From Burkholderia sp. S171 (GTDB lineage: Bacteria; Pseudomonadota; Gammaproteobacteria; Burkholderiales; Burkholderiaceae), in the NCBI RefSeq assembly GCF_009766085.1, contig NZ_LMUF01000061.1:7835-71834 (forward strand): a stretch of DNA of 64,000 nucleotides, given 5' to 3'. This document shows, piece by piece, positions 25,145-33,932 of this stretch (position 1 is its first letter; every line of letters starts with the position of its first letter). A model generated the notes under the pieces. It worked only from the letters and a program-made list of their open reading frames with translations, did not search any database and was not told where the DNA came from. The translations under genes were made by a program, and so were the position numbers.

Positions 25145-25643
25145 CAGGATCGCGGGAAGGGCGACGGCATGAGTGATCACATCGGTGACCACATGCGTGG
25201 CAAGGCAAGGCGTTTGATGGCAAAAAGTGGCAAACGGCGAAGCGCCATTATGGCAGAGAACGGGAGGCGCCGCTGGCCCCAGCGAGCCGTGGGGCAAGGC
25301 AGTACCGCTTGAGCAGGGCTTGCGCGCATTGCGTTCGATCGCATGGCGCTTTTCTCATTGACCCTCGCTGAAGCGCAGCCCATGCGCATCGGCCTTGTAG
25401 CAAAGTGATGACGGGGTCGAGCGTGGATTACCAGAAGCCGTTCATTTCAGCCTTCGACTGGATAGAAATGGAACGCATCTGCAGCGGACTCGCACTGGAT
25501 AACCGGCCGATCACGCTAAGCTTGAAATTTAGGCGAGGGTTGTTGCTGGCGTTTTCGCGCCTGATGCAATGCAACCTCGCCACGAGATTCATTCGGTTTT
25601 ATTTCGGTCCGGTAACGTTTTTCCCAACAACCGCAGCGCATGT
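25145..25643. other. Intergenic region, no gene recognised
   Basis: About 500 bp between the EamA gene and the end of the CBS-domain gene. The only frames are short and lack ribosome sites. The left part should contain the leftward EamA promoter. Confidence 0.4.
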
Positions 25644-26111
25644 CTAGCGCGTTTCGACATTCAACTCTGCTGCATGGCTGTTGCCGCGAATGTAGTGTTC
25701 CAACTGGTGGATCGTGAATTGTTGCTCGACGATCAAATTCCTGACGAGATCGCCGATCGACACCATGCCGATCAGCAGCCCACCGTCGATCACCGGAAGA
25801 TGACGTATGCGGTTTTCAGTCATGATCGTCATGCACTCGTCTGTCGTTTGATTGAGACGAACGTATCGGATGGCTTTCGACATGACATCGCCCACCGGTG
25901 TCTCCTTTGACAACCTGTCGTGCAGCACGATTTTCCGGGCATAGTCGCGCTCCGTCACGATGCCAGTGATGTGCTCTCCGGACGTGACCACGAGCGCGCC
26001 GATTTGTTTATGCGCCATCAGCTTGATCGCGTCGAAGACACTTGCCGACGCCTCGATCGTGTGAAATGACTGATCTGTTTTCGAACTGAGCAGTTGTGCG
26101 ACTGTTGCCAT
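25644..26111 (-). CDS. CBS-domain pair protein (copy 1)
   Basis: A 155-residue soluble protein made almost entirely of two tandem CBS domains (about residues 6-65 and 75-135), with SVFDAIKLMAHKQIGALVVT, GIVTERDYARKIVLHDR and TEDRIRHLPVID-type repeats (here TENRIRHLPVIDGG). Stand-alone CBS pairs bind adenine nucleotides and act as energy or redox sensors. It is very close in sequence to the protein at 41471-41911, sharing the start MATVAQ and the VTERDYARK block, so the two are paralogues. Two ATG codons are adjacent; I chose the second (26111) by comparison with the paralogue. Confidence 0.92.
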   Translation of the reverse strand: MATVAQLLSSKTDQSFHTIEASASVFDAIKLMAHKQIGALVVTSGEHITGIVTERDYARKIVLHDRLSKETPVGDVMSKAIRYVRLNQTTDECMTIMTENRIRHLPVIDGGLLIGMVSIGDLVRNLIVEQQFTIHQLEHYIRGNSHAAELNVETR

Positions 26112-26175
26112 CATGTGCCTCGATTAAGAAATAGGTTTGAGCGGCTGCGCGGACATAAAAAATCGTCAACAATCG

Positions 26176-26496
26176 TCAGCCGAAGTCGAACAGCTCGCCG
26201 AGGAGCGACTTCTTCTTTTTGTACGGATACCGCCGGTCGCGATAATCATCGTCGCCGTAACCGTGGCGGCGATCGTGGTCGTTGTAATGACGGCCATCGT
26301 CATGCCGGCGCGCGACCGGTGCACTTGCTGCCGCCGCCTGCGCTTGGCTGACAGATTCGTCAGCGGCGCGCTCGATCAGTTTGTCGAGCTCACCCCGTTC
26401 CAGCCACACGCCGCGACATGTCGGGCAATAGTCGACCTCGATTCCCTGGCGGTCCGCCATCAGCAGATCCGGCGTCTTGCACACTGGACACTTCAT
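26176..26496 (-). CDS. TFIIB-type zinc-finger protein
   Basis: A 106-residue protein. The N-terminus is a zinc ribbon: MKCPVCKTPDLL and VDYCPTCRGVWLERGELDKL (about 23-42), matching the zf-TFIIB family, with four Cys in two CPxC pairs. The remainder is disordered, rich in His/Asp/Arg/Tyr (HYNDHDRRHGYGDDDY), ending KKKKSLLGELFDFG. AAGGAG lies 8 bases before the ATG. Function unknown; it may bind metal or nucleic acid. It is divergent from nhaR. Confidence 0.85.
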   Translation of the reverse strand: MKCPVCKTPDLLMADRQGIEVDYCPTCRGVWLERGELDKLIERAADESVSQAQAAAASAPVARRHDDGRHYNDHDRRHGYGDDDYRDRRYPYKKKKSLLGELFDFG

Positions 26497-26637
26497 TGCC
26501 TTGTCTCCTTCGTCAAACACCTTAGCGAAGCCTCAATGTAGCGGATGTAGGCTTATTGTAAAATTCGTATTTTAGGCGTTAATACCTCGAGAAAACCGAT
26601 GTATCCGAACACCTTGAGCGTCGCCACGGAGGCATGA

Positions 26638-27531
26638 ATGAACTTCAAGCATTTGTATTATTTCTGGGCTGCGGCGCACGCGGGCGGCATTGCGCGTGCC
26701 GGCACGCAGTTGCACATCACGCCTCAAACGCTGAGTGGCCAGATCAAACTGCTTGAAGACGCGCTCAATAAAAAGCTTTTCAAAAAGAGCGGCCGCAACC
26801 TTGAACTGACGGATGCGGGCCGGCTTGCACTTGACTACGCCGATGAAATCTTCTCGCTTGGCGCCGAGCTGGAAAGCGCGGTCAGGCAGGAGAAGGAAGC
26901 CGCGCGGGCGCAACTGCGCGTGGGCGTGGCGGATTCGGTTCCGAAGACGGTGGCCTACCGGCTGCTTGAGCCGGCATTGAACCTGTCGGACTCACTGCGG
27001 CTGATCTGTCATGAAGGCAAGCTGCACGCGCTGCTTTCGCAATTAGCCGTGCATAGGCTGGACCTGATCATTGCCGATGCACCCATTCCGCCCGATGTGA
27101 ATGTCAAGGCGTTCAATCATTCGCTTGGCCGCTCGACGCTCAGTTGCTTCGCCTCCAAAGCCTTGGCGGCACGCGCCGCAAAAGCTTTTCCTGCGTCGCT
27201 GAGCGACATGCCGGTACTGCTGCCCGGCACAGACTCAGCAGTCCGAAGAAAACTCGATCACTGGCTGAAGTCACGCACGATCTCGCCGCGCGTTGTAGGA
27301 GAGTTCGACGACAGCGCACTGACGCTCGCCTTTGGCCGCGAGGGGAGGGGCGTGCTGTTTGCACCGACGGTCCTGGCGGCACAACTCAAACGAGAACACG
27401 GTTTGATTGCGGTTGGACACATCGACACGATTGTTGAGGAGTTCTTCGCCATCTCCATTGAACGTCGGATCAGCCATCCCGCTATATCGTCGATCATGAG
27501 TACGGCGCGCAGTGAGCTGTTCAATGTTTAG
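26638..27531 (+). CDS. nhaR: NhaR-type LysR family transcriptional activator
   Basis: A 297-residue LysR regulator. The HTH is at residues 1-60 (MNFKHLYYFWAAAHAGGIAR, HITPQTLSGQIKLLEDALNK, KLFKKSGRNLELTDAG), and this exact N-terminal style (NFKHLYYFW, QTLSGQIKxLE) is that of NhaR, the sodium-responsive activator of nhaA in enterobacteria. The substrate domain covers about 90-295. No Na+/H+ antiporter lies beside it here; the next same-strand gene is an OxlT-like carrier after a terminator. CGGAGG lies upstream of the start. Confidence 0.88.
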   Translation: MNFKHLYYFWAAAHAGGIARAGTQLHITPQTLSGQIKLLEDALNKKLFKKSGRNLELTDAGRLALDYADEIFSLGAELESAVRQEKEAARAQLRVGVADSVPKTVAYRLLEPALNLSDSLRLICHEGKLHALLSQLAVHRLDLIIADAPIPPDVNVKAFNHSLGRSTLSCFASKALAARAAKAFPASLSDMPVLLPGTDSAVRRKLDHWLKSRTISPRVVGEFDDSALTLAFGREGRGVLFAPTVLAAQLKREHGLIAVGHIDTIVEEFFAISIERRISHPAISSIMSTARSELFNV

Positions 27532-27649
27532 ATGACGCCCGAGTCGCGTGGCTTTCTTCAATTCGTGAATAAAAACACTTACATTACATTTAACTTTCTA
27601 CTATAACTGTCACACGTGTTGCGGACAGCCATGTCACGCATCATGTCTC

Positions 27650-27682
27650 GGCCCGCCAGGCATGCCTGCGGGCCTTTTTTTA
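27650..27682 (+). terminator. Terminator downstream of nhaR
   Basis: GGCCCGCCAGGC pairs imperfectly with GCCTGCGGGCC, followed by seven T. Confidence 0.85.
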
Positions 27683-27763
27683 TCGCACGAAACAATCGGA
27701 GAAATACTTTCATATTTCTTTCGGTATTAACCCGATCTGGTAAAAACCCTGTCAATTCTTTCA

Positions 27764-27792
27764 TTGTACTTACTTGATATATTACATATTGT
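27764..27792 (+). promoter_or_regulatory. Predicted promoter of the OxlT-like carrier gene
   Basis: A -35 TTGTAC (27764-27769), a 17-bp spacer and a -10 TATTGT (27787-27792) in an AT-rich patch 94 bases before the ATG. Confidence 0.45.
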
Positions 27793-27885
27793 GTATTCCA
27801 TCGCCATCAAAACCAAGGTCGGGCGATGACGGAGACGTCCATTCGGCGTCCCGAATACAAGGCAGCAAATGCCAAGGAGACAGTG

Positions 27886-29190
27886 ATGGAAACGAATCGC
27901 CAGGAAAGTACGTCGCGGCTAGCGTCGCCATGGATGCAGCTCGTGTTTGGCGTGATCTGCATGGCCATGATCGCGAATATGCAGTACGGCTGGACCTTGT
28001 TTGTGAATCCAATCGATGAAAAGCATCACTGGGGTCGAGCAGCGATTCAAGTCGCGTTCACGATCTTCGTGGTCACGGAAACCTGGCTGGTTCCTATCGA
28101 AGGTTATCTCGTCGACAAGTACGGCCCGCGTCCGGTCGTCGTTGCTGGTGGGCTGCTTTGTGCGATCGCCTGGGCGCTTAACTCGGTGGCTTCGTCGTTG
28201 CCGTTGCTGTATTTTGCGGCGGCCGTGGGCGGCGTCGGCGCGGGCGCCGTGTATGGCACGTGCGTCGGCAATGCGCTGAAGTGGTTCCCCACTCGCCGGG
28301 GTCTGGCGGCCGGGATCACCGCCGCCGGCTTCGGTGCGGGATCGGCCGCAACCGTCGTGCCGATCGCGCACATGATCAAGAGCAGCGGCTACGAAGCCAC
28401 CTTCCTGTGGTTCGGCCTCGGCCAGGGGCTGGTGGTGTTCCTGCTCGGGATGGCGCTGTATGCGCCGCCCGCAAGCCTGCTGGCATCGGTTAAAAGCGCC
28501 TTGAAGAGCGCCGTTTATAACGCGACGCCAAGGCAGGTCGTAAGCTCACCGATCTTCTGGGTGATGTACCTGATGTTCGTCATGATGGCAGCCGGCGGCT
28601 TGATGGCGACCGCGCAGCTTGGGCCTATCGCGAAGGACTTCGGCCTGCATGACTCGCCCGTCTCGTTGCTTGGTCTGACGTTGCCCGCGCTCACATTCGC
28701 ATTGACGATTGACCGTGTTCTCAATGGCCTGACCCGGCCTTTCTTCGGCTGGATCTCGGACCGCATCGGCCGCGAGAACACCATGTTCATGGCGTTCGCG
28801 ATTGAGGCGGTCGGCATCTTGCTGCTGTCGAAATACGGGCAGAGTCCGGTAGCATTCGTTGTGCTGACGGGTATTGTCTTCTTCGCTTGGGGTGAGATCT
28901 ACAGCCTCTTCCCCGCGACTTGCGGCGATACATTCGGGCCAAAGTTTGCAGCCACCAATGCGGGCCTGCTCTACACGGCGAAGGGGACGGCGGCCTTGCT
29001 CGTGCCGTTCAGCAGCGTGATTACGGCCGCGACCGGCAGTTGGCATGCGGTCTTCATGCTGGCTTCGGGAATGGCTGCGGCGTCGGCGCTGCTGGCGCTC
29101 TTTGTGCTCAAGCCAATGCGGCAGGCGCACAAGGAGAAGCATGCATCGGCGGTCGCCAACATGCCGTTTGGTTCGGCCCTGAAGGAGTGA
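27886..29190 (+). CDS. OxlT-like MFS carrier (oxalate/formate antiporter family)
   Basis: A 434-residue, 12-helix MFS protein. It matches the oxalate:formate antiporter branch through NMQYGWTLFVNPIDEKHHWG (about 31-50), GYLVDKYGPRPVVVAGGLLC (about 74-93), YGTCVGNALKWFPTRRGLAA (about 123-142) and FGWISDRIGRENTM (about 287-300). The family exchanges oxalate for formate or carries related organic acids. No oxalate-decarboxylating enzymes (frc, oxc) are next to it, so the substrate is open. AAGGAGA lies 5 bases before the ATG at 27886; the frame is open further upstream but unsupported. Confidence 0.85.
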   Translation: METNRQESTSRLASPWMQLVFGVICMAMIANMQYGWTLFVNPIDEKHHWGRAAIQVAFTIFVVTETWLVPIEGYLVDKYGPRPVVVAGGLLCAIAWALNSVASSLPLLYFAAAVGGVGAGAVYGTCVGNALKWFPTRRGLAAGITAAGFGAGSAATVVPIAHMIKSSGYEATFLWFGLGQGLVVFLLGMALYAPPASLLASVKSALKSAVYNATPRQVVSSPIFWVMYLMFVMMAAGGLMATAQLGPIAKDFGLHDSPVSLLGLTLPALTFALTIDRVLNGLTRPFFGWISDRIGRENTMFMAFAIEAVGILLLSKYGQSPVAFVVLTGIVFFAWGEIYSLFPATCGDTFGPKFAATNAGLLYTAKGTAALLVPFSSVITAATGSWHAVFMLASGMAAASALLALFVLKPMRQAHKEKHASAVANMPFGSALKE

Positions 29191-29202
29191 CCCTGCTGCG
29201 GG

Positions 29203-29269
29203 GCGAAGCCGATGTGTTCTCCGGCTTCGCTCGTTTCCATTGAAGGAATGGCCGGTGTTATTCCGGCCA
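29203..29269. terminator. Two hairpins between convergent oxlT-like and cupin genes
   Basis: GCGAAGCCG/CGGCTTCGC (29203-29230) and TGGCCGG/CCGGCCA (29249-29269) are two consecutive perfect stems between convergent stop codons, probably serving one direction each. Confidence 0.65.
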
Positions 29270-29274
29270 CTTTC

Positions 29275-29541
29275 CTATTTTCTGCCCACCAGATAGCAGA
29301 CGCCTTCGGGACCGTAACGCTCGCTATGCGTTTCGTTTGCCCTCAAATGGAAGACGTCGCCTGACAGGTAGCGCGTGTCTTTATCCTCGACGCGTAGCGT
29401 CAGCTCACCTTCGAGAATCAGCGCCTTGGCTTCGAACGCATGCGCGTGGTCGTCGAGAGACGCGCCGGCTTCGCGCTCCACTAGCACGGTGGTCTGAAAA
29501 CCCTCGCGCGCGAGCATTTCGATGAAATCGTCGCGTTCCAT
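29275..29541 (-). CDS. Small cupin-domain protein
   Basis: An 88-residue single-domain cupin. The beta-barrel pattern is ASLDDHAHAFEAKALILEGE (about 27-46) and YLSGDVFHLRANETHSERYG (about 58-77). His residues at about 32, 34 and 72 and Glu 38 are candidate metal ligands. AAAGGGA lies about 6 bases before the ATG. Its function cannot be named. It converges with the OxlT-like gene and lies downstream of the PanS-like gene on the same strand, 80 bases away, so the two may be co-transcribed. Confidence 0.85.
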   Translation of the reverse strand: MERDDFIEMLAREGFQTTVLVEREAGASLDDHAHAFEAKALILEGELTLRVEDKDTRYLSGDVFHLRANETHSERYGPEGVCYLVGRK

Positions 29542-29621
29542 GATCGTTCCCTTTCTAGCCGGTGTTTGTTCACCTACTAATATAAGTTGAAACGAGACGG
29601 CGCAGACGAGGATGCTTTGCG

Positions 29622-30590
29622 TCAGCTCTCCAGCCGCGAACCTTCCGCCAACTGCATCGCTTCAAGATCACGCGTCGAGCCCTTGGCGGGACGTCCGGCC
29701 CAGTACCCTGCCAGCAATGATCCCGACAAGTTGTGCCACACCGAAAACAGCGCACCCGGGAGCGCTGCGATTGGCGTGAAATACAGCTTGCCCAGCGTGG
29801 CAGCGAGTCCTGAATTCTGCATGCCGACTTCGATTGCCAGCGTGCGGCACACGGCTTCATCGAAACCAAGCAGGCGGCCGCCCCAATATCCGCCAAGCAA
29901 GCCGATACCGTTATGCAGGATCACGCCCAGCATGACCAGCAAGCCGACCGACGCAATACTTTTCTGCGTTCCCGCCACCACGGCCGAGATAATCAGCAGG
30001 ATCGCGATCATCGAAATGATGGGCAACGCGGGTTCGATCGCGCGCACGGTCTTGTTGAACAACTGGTTGATAATCAGCCCGGCCACGATAGGCAGCGCGA
30101 CGATCTGGAGAATGCTCATGAGCATGCCGTGGACATCGACGGCAATCGACGCGTCCACGTAAAGGCGCGTGAGCAGCGGCGTAGCGAACACGCCGACCAG
30201 CGTGGACAGCGCACTGATGGTGACGGACAGCGCCACGTCGCCGCGCGCGAGATAGATCATCACGTTCGATGCCGTGCCGCTGGCAACGCTGCCGACCAGC
30301 ACCATGCCCGCGGTCAGGTCGGGCGGCATGCGCAGCAATTTGGCTATTGCCCAGGCTGCGAGCGGCATGACCAGATAATGCAAACCGATCCCCGCGATAA
30401 CCGGTGCCGGCCGGGTGAAAACGCGCCGGAAGTCGGCGAACGAAAGCGTCACGCCCATCGCGAACATGATGATGGTGAGTAGCAGGGTAACGTGCGGCGC
30501 AATGCCTGTGAACGTTGTCGGCGAGAAGTATGCGACGACCGAAATGAGAACGGCCCAAAGAGGGAACAAGCGGGTAACGCGCGAAAGCAT
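29622..30590 (-). CDS. Bile acid:sodium symporter family carrier (PanS-like)
   Basis: A 322-residue, about ten-helix inner-membrane protein of the BASS family. It has HVTLLLTIIMFAMGVTLSFA (about 33-52), GSVASGTASNVMIYLARGDV (about 100-119), and the conserved EVGMQNSGLAATLGKLYFTP (about 254-273). This last stretch is characteristic of the PanS/YocS branch that transports ketopantoate or other small organic acids with Na+. The specific substrate is not shown by sequence. The next gene upstream (DUF1810) is on the same strand after 244 bp. Confidence 0.88.
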   Translation of the reverse strand: MLSRVTRLFPLWAVLISVVAYFSPTTFTGIAPHVTLLLTIIMFAMGVTLSFADFRRVFTRPAPVIAGIGLHYLVMPLAAWAIAKLLRMPPDLTAGMVLVGSVASGTASNVMIYLARGDVALSVTISALSTLVGVFATPLLTRLYVDASIAVDVHGMLMSILQIVALPIVAGLIINQLFNKTVRAIEPALPIISMIAILLIISAVVAGTQKSIASVGLLVMLGVILHNGIGLLGGYWGGRLLGFDEAVCRTLAIEVGMQNSGLAATLGKLYFTPIAALPGALFSVWHNLSGSLLAGYWAGRPAKGSTRDLEAMQLAEGSRLES

Positions 30591-30834
30591 GGAGAGACAA
30601 TTCTGGCTGATTGATAGGGGCCTCGCCCAGAGCGTCCGGGTGCAGAGGGCACACGGTGCCGGGCAAATAACGATAAAGCGAAGGGTGTTCCAAGCTTGGC
30701 TGACCGTACTATCGATAAATGCGGCCAGTGACGCAAGCCGTCACGGATCCTTGTGGGACCGGCAGGCGGCGAATGTGCGTCGAGGCGAATTGTAACGTTT
30801 CGTCGGAAGAGACCTGCCCGAGAGAATTTCTCGT

Positions 30835-31257
30835 CTACTTCAGGCGCGCTACTGTTGCTGCGTCCGGCTCGCCGCCGAAATAGGTATTCAGTGCCAGTTC
30901 GAACGGCGCCTTGTTGCTGGCGGCGTGGGCGAAGAGGGTCATCGATGAATGGAATTTCAGGTCGTCGGGGTAACCGAAAATTTGCTCCACCGAGCGCCCG
31001 TCGAGCGCGTTCACGATTTGCGTGAGGATCAGCAGGCGCTCGCCAAGCACGGGATGAGCGAGGTAGGCCCGCGCCTCGTCCACCGATGAAATCGCGTAGC
31101 GGCGCGCCATTTCGCTATGGCCCAGTCCCTGGATCTGCGGAAACACGAACCACATCCAGTGTGTGCGTTTCTTGCCGGCCTCGAGCTCGGCGGTCACCGT
31201 CTGGAACAGCGGATCCTGGGCATCGATAAAACGCTGCAAGTCAAAAGGATCGGTCAT
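30835..31257 (-). CDS. DUF1810 family protein
   Basis: A 140-residue soluble protein. Family markers are DPFDLQRFIDAQDPLFQTVT (about 3-22), ELEAGKKRTHWMWFVFPQIQ (about 24-43), GLGHSEMARRYAISSVDEAR (about 44-63) and the DDLKFHSSMTLF segment near 107-118. DUF1810 proteins are calpastatin-like in old annotations but have no proven role in bacteria. CGGAGG lies 4 bases before the ATG at 31257. Confidence 0.92.
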   Translation of the reverse strand: MTDPFDLQRFIDAQDPLFQTVTAELEAGKKRTHWMWFVFPQIQGLGHSEMARRYAISSVDEARAYLAHPVLGERLLILTQIVNALDGRSVEQIFGYPDDLKFHSSMTLFAHAASNKAPFELALNTYFGGEPDAATVARLK

Positions 31258-31414
31258 GCGCGCCTCCGTTCTTGGCCGATGTTCCCGAATATTGCCGCGG
31301 ACCGTGCCGCAAACCACGTTCCCGGCGTTTTTTCGTGGTCATCCGACCACGCGGTCCCGTATCCAATCCCGGCCATTTGCGAACGATATTCCGCTTTCTG
31401 ATATCTTCACGGCC

Positions 31415-32341
31415 ATGCAAAACATCATCGAAATTTCGAACCTGTCGAAGAGCTATGCGTCCGGCTTCAAGGCGCTGAAAAACGTCACGCTGAATATCCG
31501 CCGTGGCGAAATCTTCGCATTGCTGGGGCCGAACGGCGCCGGTAAAACCACCCTGATCAGCATTGTGTGCGGCATTGTGAATGCCACGGAAGGCACGATC
31601 CGGGTCAACGGTCACGGCATTATCTCCGACTACCGCGCCTCCCGCGCGATGATCGGCCTCGTACCGCAGGAGCTGACTACCGACGCCTTCGAGTCCGTCT
31701 GGGCGACCGTTTCATTCAGCCGCGGCCTGTTCGGCAAGCCGCCGAATCCGGCGCACATAGAAAAGGTGCTGAAGTCGCTGTCGCTTTGGGACAAGAAGGA
31801 CAACAAGCTGGTCACGCTGTCCGGCGGCATGAAACGGCGCGTGCTGATTGCCAAGGCGCTCTCGCACGAACCGGAAATCCTGTTCCTGGACGAACCGACC
31901 GCAGGCGTTGACGTCGAACTGCGCCGCGATATGTGGAATCTCGTGCGCGGCCTGAAAGCGAGCGGCGTGACGATCATCCTGACGACGCACTACATCGATG
32001 AAGCCGAGGAAATGGCCGACCGGATTGGTGTGATCAACGGCGGCGAGATCATCCTGGTCGAGGAAAAAGCCGAACTGATGCGCAAACTCGGCCAGAAGAA
32101 ACTCGCGCTGCAACTGGAAGACGAGATCGAGCACGTTCCCGCCGGCCTGAGTGCTTACCGGCTCCATCTGTCCGCCGACGGGAGTGAGCTGACCTACACC
32201 TACGACGCGCAGGATGAGCCGGGCCGCATCATTACGCTGCTGAAAGACCTCGCCGATAACGGCGTCAAATTCAAGGACCTGCACACGACGCAAAGCTCGC
32301 TGGAAGATATTTTCGTGAGCCTGGTCGGAGAGAAAAAATGA
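31415..32341 (+). CDS. ABC exporter ATP-binding protein (YadG-like)
   Basis: A 308-residue ABC-2-type ATPase. It has Walker A LLGPNGAGKTT (about 37-47), the ABC signature LSGGMKRRV (about 138-146) and Walker B ILFLDEPTAGVD (about 157-168) with the following H-loop TTHYIDEAEEMADR. The C-terminal third resembles the accessory domain of YadG/DrrA-type proteins. Its stop overlaps the permease start by four bases (ATGA), so the two are one exporter. The substrate (drug, polysaccharide or lipid) is unknown. I place the start at the ATG 31415; the upstream open frame has no support. Confidence 0.93.
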   Translation: MQNIIEISNLSKSYASGFKALKNVTLNIRRGEIFALLGPNGAGKTTLISIVCGIVNATEGTIRVNGHGIISDYRASRAMIGLVPQELTTDAFESVWATVSFSRGLFGKPPNPAHIEKVLKSLSLWDKKDNKLVTLSGGMKRRVLIAKALSHEPEILFLDEPTAGVDVELRRDMWNLVRGLKASGVTIILTTHYIDEAEEMADRIGVINGGEIILVEEKAELMRKLGQKKLALQLEDEIEHVPAGLSAYRLHLSADGSELTYTYDAQDEPGRIITLLKDLADNGVKFKDLHTTQSSLEDIFVSLVGEKK

Positions 32342-33099
32342 ATATTCATGCAGTCCGCGCAATCTATGTATTCGAAATGGCGCGCACCTGGCGCACCATC
32401 ATGGGCAGCATCATCTCGCCGGTGATTTCCACGTCGCTCTATTTCGTCGTGTTCGGCGCGGCGATCGGTTCACGCATTCCCGAAGTGAACGGCGTGAGTT
32501 ACGGTGCGTTCATCGTGCCAGGGCTTGTCATGTTGTCGCTGCTCACGCAGAGCGTGTCCAACGCGTCATTCGGCATCTATTTCCCCAGATTTACGGGGAC
32601 TATCTACGAACTGCTGTCAGCGCCGATCTCGTATATGGAGATCGTGCTGAGCTATGTTGGCGCGGCCGCCACCAAGTCGATCATCCTTGGCCTCATCATT
32701 CTTGCAACCGCGCGGTTGTTCGTGCCGTTGCACGTCGATCACCCGTTCTGGATGATCGTGTTCCTGCTGCTGACAGCAGTGACGTTCAGCCTGCTTGGAT
32801 TCATCATTGGCATCTGGGCGGACGGGTTCGAGAAGCTGCAGGTGATTCCGCTGCTGATCATTACGCCGCTGACCTTCCTGGGCGGGAGTTTTTATTCCAT
32901 CGACATCCTGCCGCCATTCTGGAAAGCCGTCGCGCTGTTCAACCCGGTGGTCTATCTGATCAGCGGGTTTCGCTGGAGTTTCTACGGCACCGCCGATGTC
33001 AGCGTCGAGATCAGCCTCGTTATGACGCTGGTCTTCCTCGCGGTGTTTATCGGCGTGGTCGCGTGGATCTTCAAGACGGGTTACCGGCTGAAATCATAG
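32338..33099 (+). CDS. ABC-2 type exporter permease (YadH-like)
   Basis: A 253-residue protein with six membrane helices, the permease partner of the preceding ATPase. It has SPVISTSLYFVVFGAAIG (about 27-44), SYGAFIVPGLVMLSLLTQSV (about 54-73), FTGTIYELLSAPISYMEIVL (about 85-104), and TFLGGSFYSIDILPPFWKAV (about 181-200), all typical of ABC-2 membrane proteins such as YadH. It is translationally coupled to the ATPase through the ATGA overlap. It could also be co-transcribed with the DUF985 cupin 12 bases downstream. Confidence 0.93.
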   Translation: MNIHAVRAIYVFEMARTWRTIMGSIISPVISTSLYFVVFGAAIGSRIPEVNGVSYGAFIVPGLVMLSLLTQSVSNASFGIYFPRFTGTIYELLSAPISYMEIVLSYVGAAATKSIILGLIILATARLFVPLHVDHPFWMIVFLLLTAVTFSLLGFIIGIWADGFEKLQVIPLLIITPLTFLGGSFYSIDILPPFWKAVALFNPVVYLISGFRWSFYGTADVSVEISLVMTLVFLAVFIGVVAWIFKTGYRLKS

Positions 33100-33111
33100 G
33101 GAGCGTGGCTG

Positions 33112-33630
33112 ATGCGTGACGTGCTGATCGAACGATTCGGGCTCCAGCCGCACCCTGAAGGCGGCTATTTTCGCGAGACATTTCGTGGTGCGGACCGGGT
33201 AGTACGCGAGTCGACGCGCGATGCGGTACCGAGCGAAACGCGCTCCGCATCGACGGCGATTTACTACATGCTTTGCGATGGCGCACATTCGGCGTGGCAT
33301 CGAATCCGCTCGGACGAGGTGTGGCACTTCTATGCAGGAGAGCCAATCGATGTTCATGTGATCGATACCGCCGGGCAGTTGCTCACGCATCGCCTGGGCA
33401 ACGCGCTGACGCATCACGACGCCGTCTTCCAGGCGGTCGTACCAGCAGGGCAGTGGTTTGCGGCAGAGTTGTGTGATCCGGCGGCGTTTGCGTTGGTGGG
33501 CTGCACGGTGGCGCCCGGTTTCGAGTTCAGCGAGTTCGAACTCGCTGAAGTAGCCGCTTTAACAAAAGCGTATCCGCAGCACGAGGCCGTGATTGCGAGG
33601 TTGGGTCCGGCGGTAAAAGCGAAGCGCTGA
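33112..33630 (+). CDS. DUF985 cupin-fold protein
   Basis: A 172-residue single-domain protein of the cupin_5 (DUF985) family: RFGLQPHPEGGYFRETFRG (about 8-26), STAIYYMLCDGAHSAWHRIR (about 47-66), SDEVWHFYAGEPIDVHVID (about 67-85) and VPAGQWFAAE near 110. The function is not established. It follows the ABC exporter by 12 bases and may share its transcript; a strong terminator follows. Confidence 0.92.
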   Translation: MRDVLIERFGLQPHPEGGYFRETFRGADRVVRESTRDAVPSETRSASTAIYYMLCDGAHSAWHRIRSDEVWHFYAGEPIDVHVIDTAGQLLTHRLGNALTHHDAVFQAVVPAGQWFAAELCDPAAFALVGCTVAPGFEFSEFELAEVAALTKAYPQHEAVIARLGPAVKAKR

Positions 33631-33682
33631 GCGCGTGCCGGTCCACGGCACAACGCGTACAACGTAAAAGCAGAACGAAAAA

Positions 33683-33719
33683 AAAAGCGGCGCGCTCATT
33701 TCTGAGGCGCCGCTTTTTC
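33683..33719 (+). terminator. Terminator after the DUF985 gene
   Basis: AAAAGCGGCGC(G)CTCA pairs with TGAGGCGCCGCTTTT with one bulged base, ending in TTTTT. It also serves as an A/T-flanked hairpin for the convergent small gene. Confidence 0.9.
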
Positions 33720-33728
33720 ATGCTTCTA

Positions 33729-33932
33729 TTATAGGTTGGCCCTGACTGCGTCGCGGACGGCGTCCATCATGCCGCCGTGATTCAGCGGTATGTCGAGTGA
33801 ATCGCCATAGACGTCCTGATCCGCTTGTGCACGCGCTTCTTGCGATTCGCGGCGTACCGGCGATTCGTAAGCTGTGTCACCTGAACGAATAGGGTCTATG
33901 ACTTCGACGCGCTGCGCTTGATAACTCTTCAC
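33729..33932 (-). CDS. Small hypothetical protein, GTG start
   Basis: A 67-residue soluble, charged protein beginning MKSYQAQRVEVIDPIRSGDT and ending AVRDAVRANL. The GTG start (33932-33930) has AAGGAG 6 bases upstream (AAGGAGTTCATCGTG). No domain is recognised. The strong ribosome site and the terminator at its end make it likely to be real. Confidence 0.6.
   Translation of the reverse strand: MKSYQAQRVEVIDPIRSGDTAYESPVRRESQEARAQADQDVYGDSLDIPLNHGGMMDAVRDAVRANL

Noticed and set aside
30591..30834. Possible riboswitch upstream of the PanS-like gene
   Set aside because: The leader is GC-rich with some pairing, but I could match it to no riboswitch consensus.
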